The translations under genes were made by a program, and so were the position numbers. Shown in pieces: positions 34,840-43,232 of a stretch of 48,420 bases of DNA (positions are counted from its first letter, which is position 1; each line of letters begins with the position of its first letter). The notes beneath the pieces are model-generated. The model searched no databases. It saw nothing but the letters and a program-made list of their open reading frames with translations, and was not told the DNA's origin. The stretch is from Nitrospira sp. (lineage in GTDB: Bacteria; Nitrospirota; Nitrospiria; Nitrospirales; Nitrospiraceae): the NCBI GenBank assembly GCA_005116895.1, contig SWDO01000001.1:1-48420 (forward strand), written 5' to 3'.

Positions 34840-35767
34840 ATATATTGAAATACTTCTCAATGCTGATATAGCGCTCACCGGTGTCGCACAAGATAGTCAC
34901 GACATTCTTGCCGGGTCCCACTTCATCGGCGATCTTTTGGGCGGCGAACACATTGGCGCCGGCGGAAATACCCACCAAGAGGCCCTCTTTCTTCGAGAGT
35001 TGTTTCGCGGTCTGATAGGCCTCGTCGTCCGTCACAGTGATCACGCGGTCGAGAATCTTTCGGTTGAGCACCTTAGGAATAAAGCCCGCCCCGATCCCTT
35101 GAATCTTATGGGGGCCAGGGTCTCCTCCAGACAACACGGGCGAGCCTGCCGGTTCGACGGCGATGACTTGTACGTGCGGGTTCCGTTCCTTAAAGACTTC
35201 ACCGCATCCTGTGATGGTCCCACCGGTTCCGACGGCAGCCACAAAGGCATCGATCTTTCCTTCGAGCGCGTCCCAGAGTTCCAGTGCTGTCGTCATCTTA
35301 TGCATCGCGGGGTTGGCCGGGTTTGAGAATTGATCCGGCATAAAGTACGACGGATTTTGAGCCAGGATGCTTTCGGCCTCCTTAATAGACCCTTTCATGC
35401 CTTCCCAAGCCGGGGTGAGCACCAGCTGTGCACCATACGAAGACAATAAGCTGGCCCGTTCCATGCTCATGCTTTCCGGCATCACGAGGATCAGCTTGTA
35501 TCCACGCACGGCTGCGACCAAGGCCAGTCCGATACCCGTGTTTCCGCTGGTCGGCTCGACGATGGTTCCGCCCGGCTTGAGTGTTCCTTGACGTTCCGCC
35601 TCGTTGATCATGTTGAGGCAGATTCGATCCTTGACACTACCGCCGGGGTTGAAAAACTCAACCTTCCCGTAAATCGTCGCAGAACCGGACTTTGACAGGC
35701 GGTTCAACCGGACAAGCGGGGTCTTGCCGATCAGCTCGGTAATGTCTTGATGCAACGTGGTGCTCAC
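34838..35767 (-). CDS. cysK: cysteine synthase (O-acetylserine sulfhydrylase)
   Basis: 309 aa from GTG 35767, in a 4-base overlap with the thiS stop. PLP fold type II: NPGGSVKDR (Schiff-base Lys), TSGNTGIGLA, MPESMSMERASLLSSYGA, GTGGT(ITG) and the end CDTGERYISIEKYF. Makes cysteine from acetylserine and sulfide, or from a thiocarboxylated carrier when the partner is CysM-like. The tight link to a ThiS-like carrier allows the second mode, but the motifs fit a standard CysK. Confidence 0.9.
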   Translation of the reverse strand: MSTTLHQDITELIGKTPLVRLNRLSKSGSATIYGKVEFFNPGGSVKDRICLNMINEAERQGTLKPGGTIVEPTSGNTGIGLALVAAVRGYKLILVMPESMSMERASLLSSYGAQLVLTPAWEGMKGSIKEAESILAQNPSYFMPDQFSNPANPAMHKMTTALELWDALEGKIDAFVAAVGTGGTITGCGEVFKERNPHVQVIAVEPAGSPVLSGGDPGPHKIQGIGAGFIPKVLNRKILDRVITVTDDEAYQTAKQLSKKEGLLVGISAGANVFAAQKIADEVGPGKNVVTILCDTGERYISIEKYFNI

Positions 35768-35964
35768 CGACCCCCTCCCATATAAAAGAGGAACTCCACG
35801 TGATCTCCTTCGTTGAGGTGGGTCGTGGCAAGGCGGTCACGATCCAAGACCTTGTCGTTGACCTCGACGGCGACCATCTGCGGCTCGATGTTCTTTGTCT
35901 TGAGCAAATCGAGGACGGTTCCGTTCTGGACCTCCTCAGGCTTTCCATTGATCTTGACCTGCAC
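35764..35964 (-). CDS. thiS: ThiS-like sulfur carrier ending Gly-Gly-Gly-Arg
   Basis: 66 aa from GTG 35964, with GGGAG 5 bases before it; this places MQVKINGKPEEV at the start as usual for ThiS. A TTG at 35976 adds four residues. Ubiquitin-like fold with the mobile tail FLFYMGGGR. Active carriers need a free terminal Gly-Gly, so the last Arg must be removed or tolerated. The codon overlap with cysK (CGGTGAGC) may have fixed this extra residue. First gene of the sulfur operon. Confidence 0.8.
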   Translation of the reverse strand: MQVKINGKPEEVQNGTVLDLLKTKNIEPQMVAVEVNDKVLDRDRLATTHLNEGDHVEFLFYMGGGR

Positions 35965-36002
35965 GGATTCTCCCAAGTTGGCTTAGAGATTAAAGAATTT
36001 CG

Positions 36003-36040
36003 AACGTAGCAAAGGCACGCTCTGCTTGTCAAGGCTACGT
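36003..36040 (-). promoter_or_regulatory. putative sigma-70 promoter with inverted repeat upstream of thiS
   Basis: On the minus strand TTGACA (36032-36027) stands 18 bases before TACGTT (36008-36003), a perfect -35 and a weak -10, with the thiS GTG about 40 bases further on. Flanking them ACGTAGC (36004-36010) and GCTACGT (36034-36040) are inverted repeats that could be an operator. Predicted only by eye. Confidence 0.35.
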
Positions 36041-36061
36041 CATCCATATTGTGAGACGCGA

Positions 36062-36544
36062 ATGCTCGATAGGATTCATGCTCACCTGTATTCCCTGAGA
36101 AGGGGAGAGATTCTCTGCAGGGGGTTGCTTGACTTTGATCCGGCTCGTCGCCACTATGCCGCCTGCATGTGGAAAAAGAACTTCCTCTTTCGCGCGACTG
36201 AATCGACTCCGCTCACCGAGTCCGAGAATGAGCTCTTCCATGATACTGAGCCGGCACTGGACAGTGCGGGGCTGGTTCTGGACAAGTTTCTCTCGGTGTG
36301 GGTACAGGGCGAAGGGACGGAAGAGAAGCCGTCGATCTTTACGAGTCTGTATGTCCGCACCGCGATGCTGGATGTGAAGAAGCACGTTAGTCTCCTTCAG
36401 CCGCTTCAAGGGCGCACTCATCAGATTAAGCAATTGCTCACACAGGAGCAGAAACAGTTTCTTCGACAGTGGCTTCAGGTGCATGCGCCACAGGCCTGGG
36501 AGTCTTCCGACGACCACTTCCGCGACCTCTTCGAACTGGCATGA
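36062..36544 (+). CDS. conserved protein of unknown function
   Basis: 160 aa from ATG 36062; a TTG 36 bases upstream is less likely. It is a soluble, charged protein with no signal peptide. Sequence such as RHYAACMWKKNFLFRATEST and QPLQGRTHQIKQLLTQEQ shows no family I know. Its stop overlaps the start of the PLD gene by 4 bases (ATGA), so they are co-translated and may share a pathway. Confidence 0.65.
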   Translation: MLDRIHAHLYSLRRGEILCRGLLDFDPARRHYAACMWKKNFLFRATESTPLTESENELFHDTEPALDSAGLVLDKFLSVWVQGEGTEEKPSIFTSLYVRTAMLDVKKHVSLLQPLQGRTHQIKQLLTQEQKQFLRQWLQVHAPQAWESSDDHFRDLFELA

Positions 36545-37104
36545 TCCGGCCGTCGCCGTTCCAACTATCCACGCAGTGCCGCCGAGTGTATATCACCTGG
36601 CTACTTGCCGCCGTTTTGCTCGGGCCAAGCGCGGAAGTCTCGGCTACATCAGTCGAGGTCTGGTATGGTCCGGAGGATAGGCCACTCGAACATCTCGTAC
36701 AGATGTATGACCGTGCTACACGATACATTTTTGTGGCCGTGTATGGCGTCACGTCGCCGCTTACGGTGAAAGCGCTGGTTGCGGCGAAACGGCGTGGTGT
36801 GGATGTTCGTCTTCTCACTGATCGAGAGCGCCTCAACGATCCGAAGCAACGAACGGCGCTCTCGGCATTGCGTGAAGCTGGGATCCCGATCAGGATCAAT
36901 CAACATGACGGCCTCATGCATTTGAAACAGGCGGTGATCGACGACGAGATCAATACGACCGGGTCTATGAATCAGACGACCAGTGGAAATCGCTACAATG
37001 ACGAGCGGCTCGATATCATTAGGGACCATGCGATTACCGTCCAAGCACGTGAAAAGTTTCTTTCGCTCTGGAAAGATCAGGAACGATTCCAGGAGTGGAA
37101 ATAG
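36541..37104 (+). CDS. exported phospholipase D-family nuclease-like protein
   Basis: 187 aa from ATG 36541 in an ATGA overlap with the preceding gene. The N-terminus is hydrophobic (YITWLLAAVLLGPSAEVSA), a likely signal peptide. It contains a single HKD motif (HLKQAVIDD, with GSMNQTT following) as in Nuc-type endonucleases, which dimerise to form an active site. Probably hydrolyses nucleic acid or lipid phosphodiesters in the periplasm. Confidence 0.82.
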   Translation: MIRPSPFQLSTQCRRVYITWLLAAVLLGPSAEVSATSVEVWYGPEDRPLEHLVQMYDRATRYIFVAVYGVTSPLTVKALVAAKRRGVDVRLLTDRERLNDPKQRTALSALREAGIPIRINQHDGLMHLKQAVIDDEINTTGSMNQTTSGNRYNDERLDIIRDHAITVQAREKFLSLWKDQERFQEWK

Positions 37105-37163
37105 GAGGAATGTTGAGGGTAAGGTGGCAACGCATTTCCATGGCCGGGAAAGGCTGAGGAGCA

Positions 37164-38435
37164 ATGGTTGAAGAAACCGACATTGCCGTCGTGGGAGCCG
37201 GTGGAGGAGGGGCCGTGCTGGCCCTTGCACTGGCTCAGAAGGGGATCAACACGATTGTCTTCGAGCAGGCACCAGGACCGCCGAAAGGATTGCGCGGAGA
37301 GATCCTGCAGCCGAACGGACAACAAGTACTTGATCGGTTAGGGCTGTTGAGTCAGTTGCCGGTTGAGTCTACCCGTACGGTGCATAAGTTTCATTTTTGC
37401 CGTGTTGGTGGCGAGCGGCTGTGCACGGTGGACTATAGGGAACTGCCTCCCCCGTACAATCAAGCCGTGGTCACACTGCCGAATGTGGCGCACCATGCCA
37501 TTCTGAGCGCGATCGAGCGCGAACCCTCCGTCTCCTTGCGGTATCGATCAGCCTTCACGGGTCTGCTTCGAGAGAATGGGCGGGTCGTCGGGCTGACGGC
37601 CAAGCAGGGAGAAGACCACGTGACTGTGAAGGCGAAGGTGGTCGTTGGGGCCGACGGAGCATTCTCAAAAGTTCGAGAGGCCCTGCAGATTCCGGCTGAT
37701 CTTCATCTCTATCCGCAAGGGTATTTGATCGCCCTGTTGGATGCGGCGATTCCTCTGGGAGAGGCGAAGTATTTTGTCGGTAAGCGAACGATCCTTGGGA
37801 TGTTTCCCGCCGCTGGGGACAAGGTGTATGTGTTCTACATGATCAAGGCCGGTTCCTATGAGAGTGTCAAGGAACGAGGCATCGCAGCGCTACAAGAAGC
37901 CTGGGTCGCGATTGATCCGTCCAGTAAGCTGATATTTCGAACGTTGACTGATTGGAAGCAAACCGCCTTCATGCCGACTGGCCGTGTCCGCACGCCGACG
38001 TGGGTGGCCGACGGGGCGGTGTTGCTCGGGGATGCGGCGCATGCGATGAACCCGCATGCCTCTCAAGGCCGTATGCAGGCGATGGTGGACGCCATGACAC
38101 TGGCTGACCTTCTCCCTGAGTGTCTGGCGACAAATGAGTACTCTGCCGAAAAACTGAGGACCTACGAAACCGCGCGCCGACCTCAGGTCACCATGTTGCA
38201 GAAGCTGGCTGATGAACAGGTGCTGTTCTGGAACACAGCGAATCCGATCATTGCCTTTCTCCGGGACCGCGTTTTTAGTACCTTGGATCGCAATGCACGA
38301 CTCCGGTATCGTGTCTTGACGACAACAGCCGGACTCCGCAAGGAGCCTCCGTTCGGCATGATGGATCGCCTGATGGCGGCGGGATTGGTGCCGGATCCTT
38401 GGGCTCGTGACTTGTCAGCGGGAGGCGTTCGATAG
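37164..38435 (+). CDS. FAD-dependent monooxygenase/oxidoreductase (UbiH-like)
   Basis: 423 aa with GAGGAG at 37155. N-terminal FAD-binding fold (DIAVVGAGGGGAVLALALAQ, later VVGADGAFSKVREAL) and the second FAD motif LLGDAAHAMNPHASQGRMQA, as in ubiquinone and polyketide hydroxylases and geranylgeranyl reductases. No membrane helix. It may hydroxylate or reduce an aromatic or isoprenoid substrate. It is followed closely by a nucleotidyltransferase-like gene and TPM. Confidence 0.85.
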   Translation: MVEETDIAVVGAGGGGAVLALALAQKGINTIVFEQAPGPPKGLRGEILQPNGQQVLDRLGLLSQLPVESTRTVHKFHFCRVGGERLCTVDYRELPPPYNQAVVTLPNVAHHAILSAIEREPSVSLRYRSAFTGLLRENGRVVGLTAKQGEDHVTVKAKVVVGADGAFSKVREALQIPADLHLYPQGYLIALLDAAIPLGEAKYFVGKRTILGMFPAAGDKVYVFYMIKAGSYESVKERGIAALQEAWVAIDPSSKLIFRTLTDWKQTAFMPTGRVRTPTWVADGAVLLGDAAHAMNPHASQGRMQAMVDAMTLADLLPECLATNEYSAEKLRTYETARRPQVTMLQKLADEQVLFWNTANPIIAFLRDRVFSTLDRNARLRYRVLTTTAGLRKEPPFGMMDRLMAAGLVPDPWARDLSAGGVR

Positions 38436-38439
38436 CATC

Positions 38440-39192
38440 ATGTCTCCGATAGGCTGGACGATCGACGGCTTGCCGGAGGAGACACACACACTCCTCAAGT
38501 CCTATGTGAAGGATGTGGAGAAAGCCTATGGAAGTGAGTTGGGAGGGATTCTGCTATACGGCAGTGCCGTGCGAGGAGAATTCTTGCCGGGCCGTTCCAA
38601 TCTTAATCTGTTGTTGGTGATGTCGTCGTATGACCTCTCGGTACTGAAAAGGTATGACAGTATCCACAAGCGCTGGAGTAAGGAGCATGTCGTCGTCCCT
38701 CTCTTTCTCACAGTAGACGACCTTCAATCCGCTTCATTCGCCTTCCCTCTTGAATAACAAGATATCCACGAATGCCATCGACTGCTGTGGGGGCAAGATC
38801 CCTTCGTCGGCCTGAAAATCGACTCTCGGTACTTGGCCGCTGAAGTGTTGCAGGGCTTACGGGGAAATCTTCTCCGTCTCCGCCAGCGTCTGGTAGAAGG
38901 ACGAAGTACCGAAGAAGCGATGACCATCCTCTTGGCACTGTCTATTACCGCCCTTTTGCCGGTACTTCGAGGGCTCCAGCGATTGCTGGAGCGCCCTGTC
39001 CTTGCGCATGGCGAAGCACTTCTGAAGGACCTCGAATCTTATCTGGCGGTCGATCTTACCGGCCTGCGTGATGCGCTCTTGCTCAAGCGAGGGCAGATTT
39101 CTCCAGGGCAGAAAGAGATTCCGCGGCTCATGGATCGATATCTCGAGAGCCTGGTTCGGCTCGTGACGACCGCAGAAGCACGGATCACGTGA
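38440..39192 (+). pseudogene. nucleotidyltransferase-like gene interrupted by an in-frame TAA
   Basis: The same frame runs from ATG 38440 to the stop at 39190-39192 (~250 codons) with one TAA at 38755-38757, where relatives carry an aromatic residue after FPLE. The first half has a nucleotidyltransferase fold (LYGSAVRGEFLPGRSNLNLLL) but with Asn for both usual metal-binding Asp residues (SNLNL for SDIDL). The second half is helical (TILLALSITALLPVLRGLQ). So it may have been a non-catalytic family member even before the nonsense. Sequencing error or readthrough is not excluded. A second start (TTG 38833) could make the helical half. Confidence 0.7.
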
Positions 39193-39944
39193 TCGCACAT
39201 CGACTGAACGAACGCTGGATCGGGATCGGCTGGTTCAGCCTGATGGTCATGCTGGCAGCGGGTGATGCCCACGCCTCGTTGTATGATCGGCCCAAAGAAC
39301 GTGTGTCTCTTCCCAGCCCCATCGGGTATGTCAGCGATCATGCACAGGTTATGGAGCCGGAGTGGAAGGACCGCATCCGGTCCGTCTGTATCGATCTTGA
39401 GAAAAAAAGCGGCGTGGAAATGGTGATTGTGACGGTGCCCAGCATCAAACCCTATCCGTCTGCCAAGCATTATGCGGACGCGCTGTATGAAAAGTGGCAA
39501 ATCGGCTCGACGCAGCAGGAACATGGGCTGATGGTGTTGGTGGCTGTGCAAGAGCGTCAGGCGGCGATGGCGTTGGGACGCCAGATGTTTCCGGTCATCA
39601 CCCCAGCTGTGAGGAACGAAGTCAGTCGTCTGTATCTGCAGCCTGCGATTGAACGAGGACATTTCGGGGAAGGGCTGTATCGCACGGCGGTTGCGCTGGC
39701 GACTCCAGCGCAAGAGGCGAGGTTCACTCCTCCATCCAGGCCTCGGATGAAGGGGCTCGGAGTCTGGATTACGCTTGGCACCACTGCGGCGATCGTTTCG
39801 TTTTTCTGGTGGATGAGTCGGCCGGACTTACGGCACCCCTATCGACGCATCCAGAAGGGTGAATATTGGGGAACCGGACAAGGTGGGTTCGGTGGCAACT
39901 GGGGCGGCTTCGGCGGCGGCACAAGCGGGGAGGGGTGGCGCTGA
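39189..39944 (+). CDS. TPM-domain membrane protein
   Basis: 251 aa from GTG 39189, overlapping the previous stop. Signal peptide or first helix at about 12-28. TPM domain about 40-165 (GYVSDHAQVMEPEWKDRIRS, EMVIVTVPSIKPYPSAKHYA, LGRQMFPVITPAVRNEVSRL), then a membrane helix (WITLGTTAAIVSFFWWMS) and a Gly/Phe/Trp-rich tail (GGFGGNWGGFGGG). TPM proteins act at the membrane in protein-quality or phosphatase roles; the specific function is unknown. Confidence 0.85.
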   Translation: MIAHRLNERWIGIGWFSLMVMLAAGDAHASLYDRPKERVSLPSPIGYVSDHAQVMEPEWKDRIRSVCIDLEKKSGVEMVIVTVPSIKPYPSAKHYADALYEKWQIGSTQQEHGLMVLVAVQERQAAMALGRQMFPVITPAVRNEVSRLYLQPAIERGHFGEGLYRTAVALATPAQEARFTPPSRPRMKGLGVWITLGTTAAIVSFFWWMSRPDLRHPYRRIQKGEYWGTGQGGFGGNWGGFGGGTSGEGWR

Positions 39945-39966
39945 GGGCCCTGTTCCTCTTAATCCT

Positions 39967-40302
39967 ATGAGATTACCGGCTGAGACAGTTATTTCTGAGG
40001 ACAAGCTGGTGCGCTATCTTTTGGTGCCACAGCTTCGTGGAGATAAGTCATCGTTTCTGCGAAAAGGCGGCTATGAGTTGAGTAATGCCGCACATCTCTT
40101 ACGTGACTTGCACGATCAGATTCTGCCGTTAGACGCGATACCGCTTGAGAGAAACCAGTTCGGGCAGTACTACGAAATTAGGGGCGTATTGAAAGGTCCC
40201 AATGGGACAATCCTGTCGGTTCGAACGATCTGGATGACAGAACACTTGTCGGGAACGACGAAGTTTATTACACTGATTCCGGATAATCGGAGGGTAGAGT
40301 GA
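39967..40302 (+). CDS. DUF6883-family protein
   Basis: 111 aa from ATG 39967; a longer in-frame opening to 39859 shadows the TPM gene. The pattern KLVRYLLVPQLRGDKSSFLRK, GQYYEIRGVLKGPNGTI and VRTIWMTEH matches DUF6883, a small domain common in genomes with mobile or competitive systems. It overlaps the next gene by 4 bases (GTGA) and the pair forms a compact two-gene unit. A toxin-partner arrangement is possible but not shown. Confidence 0.75.
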   Translation: MRLPAETVISEDKLVRYLLVPQLRGDKSSFLRKGGYELSNAAHLLRDLHDQILPLDAIPLERNQFGQYYEIRGVLKGPNGTILSVRTIWMTEHLSGTTKFITLIPDNRRVE

Positions 40303-40532
40303 GATTTGATCTTTATACCGATGCAGCATTGGCTTGTGACCTGCCGGAGCATCGGCTCCGTCGAGGAGATATCGTCAAGCTCGTCGAGCACCACGTGGCA
40401 CCTGATGGGACCGAAGGCTACTCCATTGAAGTCTTCACGGCCATCGGAAGTACACTTACCGTGACGACTGTTCCCGCGAATGCACTCGAAGCGCTTCGGC
40501 AGGACGAAGTCCTCTGCGCCAGGATGCTGTAG
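40299..40532 (+). CDS. DUF4926-family protein
   Basis: 77 aa from GTG. It shows the DUF4926 pattern (DLPEHRLRRGDIVKLVEH, GYSIEVFTAIGS), a small SH3-like beta barrel. DUF4926 genes commonly sit directly after DUF6883 genes, as here. Function unknown; the pair could be a protein-antitoxin or an unrelated accessory module. Confidence 0.72.
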   Translation: MRFDLYTDAALACDLPEHRLRRGDIVKLVEHHVAPDGTEGYSIEVFTAIGSTLTVTTVPANALEALRQDEVLCARML

Positions 40533-40596
40533 GGAACTCGCTTACCATTCTATTCACAACTTTCTTGACGAACGCCTCTAGGCAGGAGACTCATCG

Positions 40597-41550
40597 ATGA
40601 ACCATACCTACGGTTGGAGCCGCTTCTCGTTGGCGTTGAGTGTTCTTGGAGTTCTTATCTTGTTCGCATCTGGTTGTGCAACAAGCCTCGCCGGTGTTTC
40701 GCTCCATCATGGGCACCAACAATGGCATCGGCGGCATGGGCATCGTCATTGATGGCACGGATGAGCAGAAGCAAAAATATCTGCCGCGGCTAGCCAGCGG
40801 CGAAATATCGATTGAACAATATCGCTGCATTCTGGCTGAGATTTCTGGCCAAACGTGCTACGAGCAATCGATCGATCCAAGCCTTAAAGATCACGCGGGT
40901 GCGTTAATTCTCGAATTTGAAGATCTGAAGGTTTGTGAACATTCTATCGTGTATAAGAACACAGTTCATCCGCTATCTGATGTGACAAGTGTGCGTGGCG
41001 GCCAGTCAAGGGGTTCTTTTAACTTCGTTCCGACGCAAAACTCATCAAGTATCCGGATTCAATTCCTATCCGGCGAGGTCATCTCGTTTTCTGAAGATCG
41101 GCTACTATTCGGCGGCAAACGTCATGAGGCATAGGCCGTCTTTTCTCCACAGTGCAGCACATCACTTTCAAACAGCGCCTTGGGAATTTGACGCGAAGGT
41201 TCACCCAACAAGGGCAGCTTGAACTAACTAGGCCTTGGGCCATAGGTAGTCGACAAGTAGGCGAGACAGTCATCTTGAAAAAGGGCGGTGTGATAGTCAG
41301 TGGCGAGAGATCAATCAACCTAAAGACAGCAAAGGCATCAGGCACCTTTGGGCTAGGGTCCGAGTGGCATTCCTTGAACGCCATGAGTCACAAGACGAAT
41401 TCACATGAAGTCGTTCTTTCCGAGAAGAAGGCAGCTTTAGGGGCGCTGATACCTATTGGTGCACTGAGATTCATCCCGTACTTGGAGGACATTGACATTG
41501 TCCACGCGCTTCTAGCTTGGCTGGCTGAACCGAACAACACGTTGGGCTGA
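40597..41550 (+). pseudogene. lipoprotein-like gene with SHOCT-like segment, broken by two frameshifts
   Basis: ATG 40597 has GGAG upstream and starts a lipoprotein (lipobox FASGC) that runs out of frame into a short end at 40755. The following similar-looking protein lies in the next frame (SPVFRSIMGTNNGIGG, then EQKQKYLPRLASGEISIEQY, a SHOCT-like helix) up to 41134 (FGGKRHEA), and homologous continuation (GRLFSTVQHITFKQRL to PNNTLG) lies again in the first frame to 41550. The shifts, near 40,680 and 41,125, cancel. Base composition is lower in GC than neighbours. One gene of ~315 codons is the simplest reading; separate small genes are possible. Confidence 0.6.
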
Positions 41551-41560
41551 AAAAGAAGAA

Positions 41561-41585
41561 AACAAAGGTGTTGGTAGTCTTTGTT
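41561..41585. terminator. weak hairpin after the broken lipoprotein gene
   Basis: AACAAAG (41561-41567) pairs with CTTTGTT (41579-41585) across an 11-base loop, with A-rich sequence before it and T residues within the second arm. The rest of 41586-41730 shows no gene. AGGAGG just precedes the next start. Confidence 0.3.
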
Positions 41586-41730
41586 TGGATACCTCTGTTG
41601 CTCGGCCAACATCATGTGAACGTTTCGTGACAGTTTCTTCACGGTTTCACCATCCCGACCTAATTTGCCTATATTGCACTCCGATCTGTCGGTGCGTATG
41701 ATCGCACGGCTCCATTCTTGAGGAGGTGCT

Positions 41731-42462
41731 ATGGCGAAGATTACCGAGATCGCTCCGGACCTATTCCGCATTACAACTTTCGTTGCACCGTTCAATATTC
41801 AGTTCAGCCAGTTCTTGCTGCGCGACGATCAGCCGCTGCTGTTCCATACTGGCCCGCGCTCTCTGTTTCCGGAGGTCAAGGCCGCGGTGGCGGCACTCAT
41901 CGATCCGCAGACGTTGCGCTGGATCGGGTTCAGTCATTTCGAGTCTGATGAATGTGCCACGGTGCCTGAGTGGCAGCAACTGGCTCCGTACTCGGAAGTG
42001 CTGTGCAGTCTGGTTGGCAAGATGGTGAGCGTCGATGATTGTCTGGCGCTTCGTCCGGCCAAAGGGATGGTCGATGGCGAGGTGTTGGAGACGGGGAGAT
42101 ACCGCTTCCGCTTTCTCCATACGCCGCATGTGCCCCATTGCTGGGAAGCGGGACTGTTGTTCGAGGAGACAGAACGGACGCTCCTGTGCTCGGATCTTTT
42201 TCACCAAGATGGGGACGTCGAACCGATGACGGAATCGGACGTCATTGAGCGCTGTCGGCAGACGTTGGTGGGCTATCAGCAAGGCCCCTTGGCGAACTAT
42301 GTACCCTATTGTTCGTTGACGGATGCGACGCTGCATCGACTCGCGGCACTGCAATCGAAGCGGCTGGCTACCATGCACGGCTCGGTCTATGTTGGTGATG
42401 GAAGCAAAGCGCTCCACGACCTCGCCGTTGTGTGGCGGGAGGTTCTCAGTCCACAGTTATGA
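41731..42462 (+). CDS. metallo-beta-lactamase-fold protein (FprA/ODP-like)
   Basis: 243 aa with GAGGAGG upstream. The MBL fold with a di-iron-type ligand set: HFESDE in the HxExDH position (the final His is Glu), [17 protein letters not shown] and MHGSVY near the C-terminus. This resembles the oxygen-binding domain of flavodiiron proteins without the flavodoxin part. It could reduce oxygen or NO, or sense it. The changed ligand leaves the metal content open. Confidence 0.78.
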   Translation: MAKITEIAPDLFRITTFVAPFNIQFSQFLLRDDQPLLFHTGPRSLFPEVKAAVAALIDPQTLRWIGFSHFESDECATVPEWQQLAPYSEVLCSLVGKMVSVDDCLALRPAKGMVDGEVLETGRYRFRFLHTPHVPHCWEAGLLFEETERTLLCSDLFHQDGDVEPMTESDVIERCRQTLVGYQQGPLANYVPYCSLTDATLHRLAALQSKRLATMHGSVYVGDGSKALHDLAVVWREVLSPQL

Positions 42463-42605
42463 TCTGGAACGACTGAGGAGTGGGGATCTAGCAGCGCTTG
42501 ACCAGAGCCTACAAAGAGGCTGAGAATGTGCCGTGAGTTTAAAATCGTGCAGCGTACGCGGGGCCTGCTAAACATTGTTGAGCCACTGATACCAAAACGG
42601 ACAAC

Positions 42606-43232
42606 ATGAAAATCGCCATCATCGGAGCTTCAGCCGGTATCGGGCTTCAGACGACACGTCTCGCCCTTGAAAAAGAGCATGAGGTCATCACCTTGTCGCG
42701 CCGGGACGTTCCGCTTACAGATCATGCCAAGCTGCGAAAGGTGCAGGGTAGTGCGACAAACTCAAACGATGTACGGGCTGCAGTGGAGGGAGCTGATTCA
42801 ATCCTAGTGACGCTCGGTGTGAAGAGCCCCTTTGCTACCACTCTGTTTTCCGACTCTGCGCGTATCCTGCTGCAAACGATCCGCGAGATGGGCTCCTCTC
42901 CAACACTCATCGTGCTCACTGGTTTCGGCGCCGGCGACAGCTGGGGCTACAACTCTCTCCCTGTGAAGCTCCTCTTCACACTGCTCCTCAAGGCAGTCTA
43001 TGCGGATAAGAATGAACAGGAGCAGCTGGTAGCCGGTGGATATCCCCGGTGGGAAATTGTGCGCCCTGGCCGCTTAACTAACGGCGTAATGACTGGTCAC
43101 TATCGCGTATTGGACAACCTTGTGGAAGGCATGCGGGTGGGGGCTATTTCCCGCGCTGATGTGGCCCATTTCATGGTCGCGCAGGCGGAAAAACCAACCT
43201 ACCTCGGCAAATACCCGGCGCTCACTTACTGA
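42606..43232 (+). CDS. atypical SDR, NAD(P)-binding protein
   Basis: 208 aa. Rossmann start MKIAIIGASAGIGLQTTR with the GxxGxG form of atypical short-chain dehydrogenases, then ADSILVTLG and LIVLTGFGAGDSWG. YADK gives a Tyr-x-x-Lys-like pair and VRPGRLTNG the end motif. Similar proteins act as NAD(P)H-dependent reductases or NmrA-like sensors. Substrate unknown. It ends 7 bases inside the convergent DUF5069 gene. Confidence 0.82.
   Translation: MKIAIIGASAGIGLQTTRLALEKEHEVITLSRRDVPLTDHAKLRKVQGSATNSNDVRAAVEGADSILVTLGVKSPFATTLFSDSARILLQTIREMGSSPTLIVLTGFGAGDSWGYNSLPVKLLFTLLLKAVYADKNEQEQLVAGGYPRWEIVRPGRLTNGVMTGHYRVLDNLVEGMRVGAISRADVAHFMVAQAEKPTYLGKYPALTY

Noticed and set aside
40640..40830. Acyl-CoA dehydrogenase-like segment (GTNNGIGGMGIVIDG, EQKQKYLPRLASGE)
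   Set aside because: The likeness is limited to ~35 residues and lacks catalytic and FAD motifs; the same stretch fits a SHOCT-like helix in a lipoprotein better.
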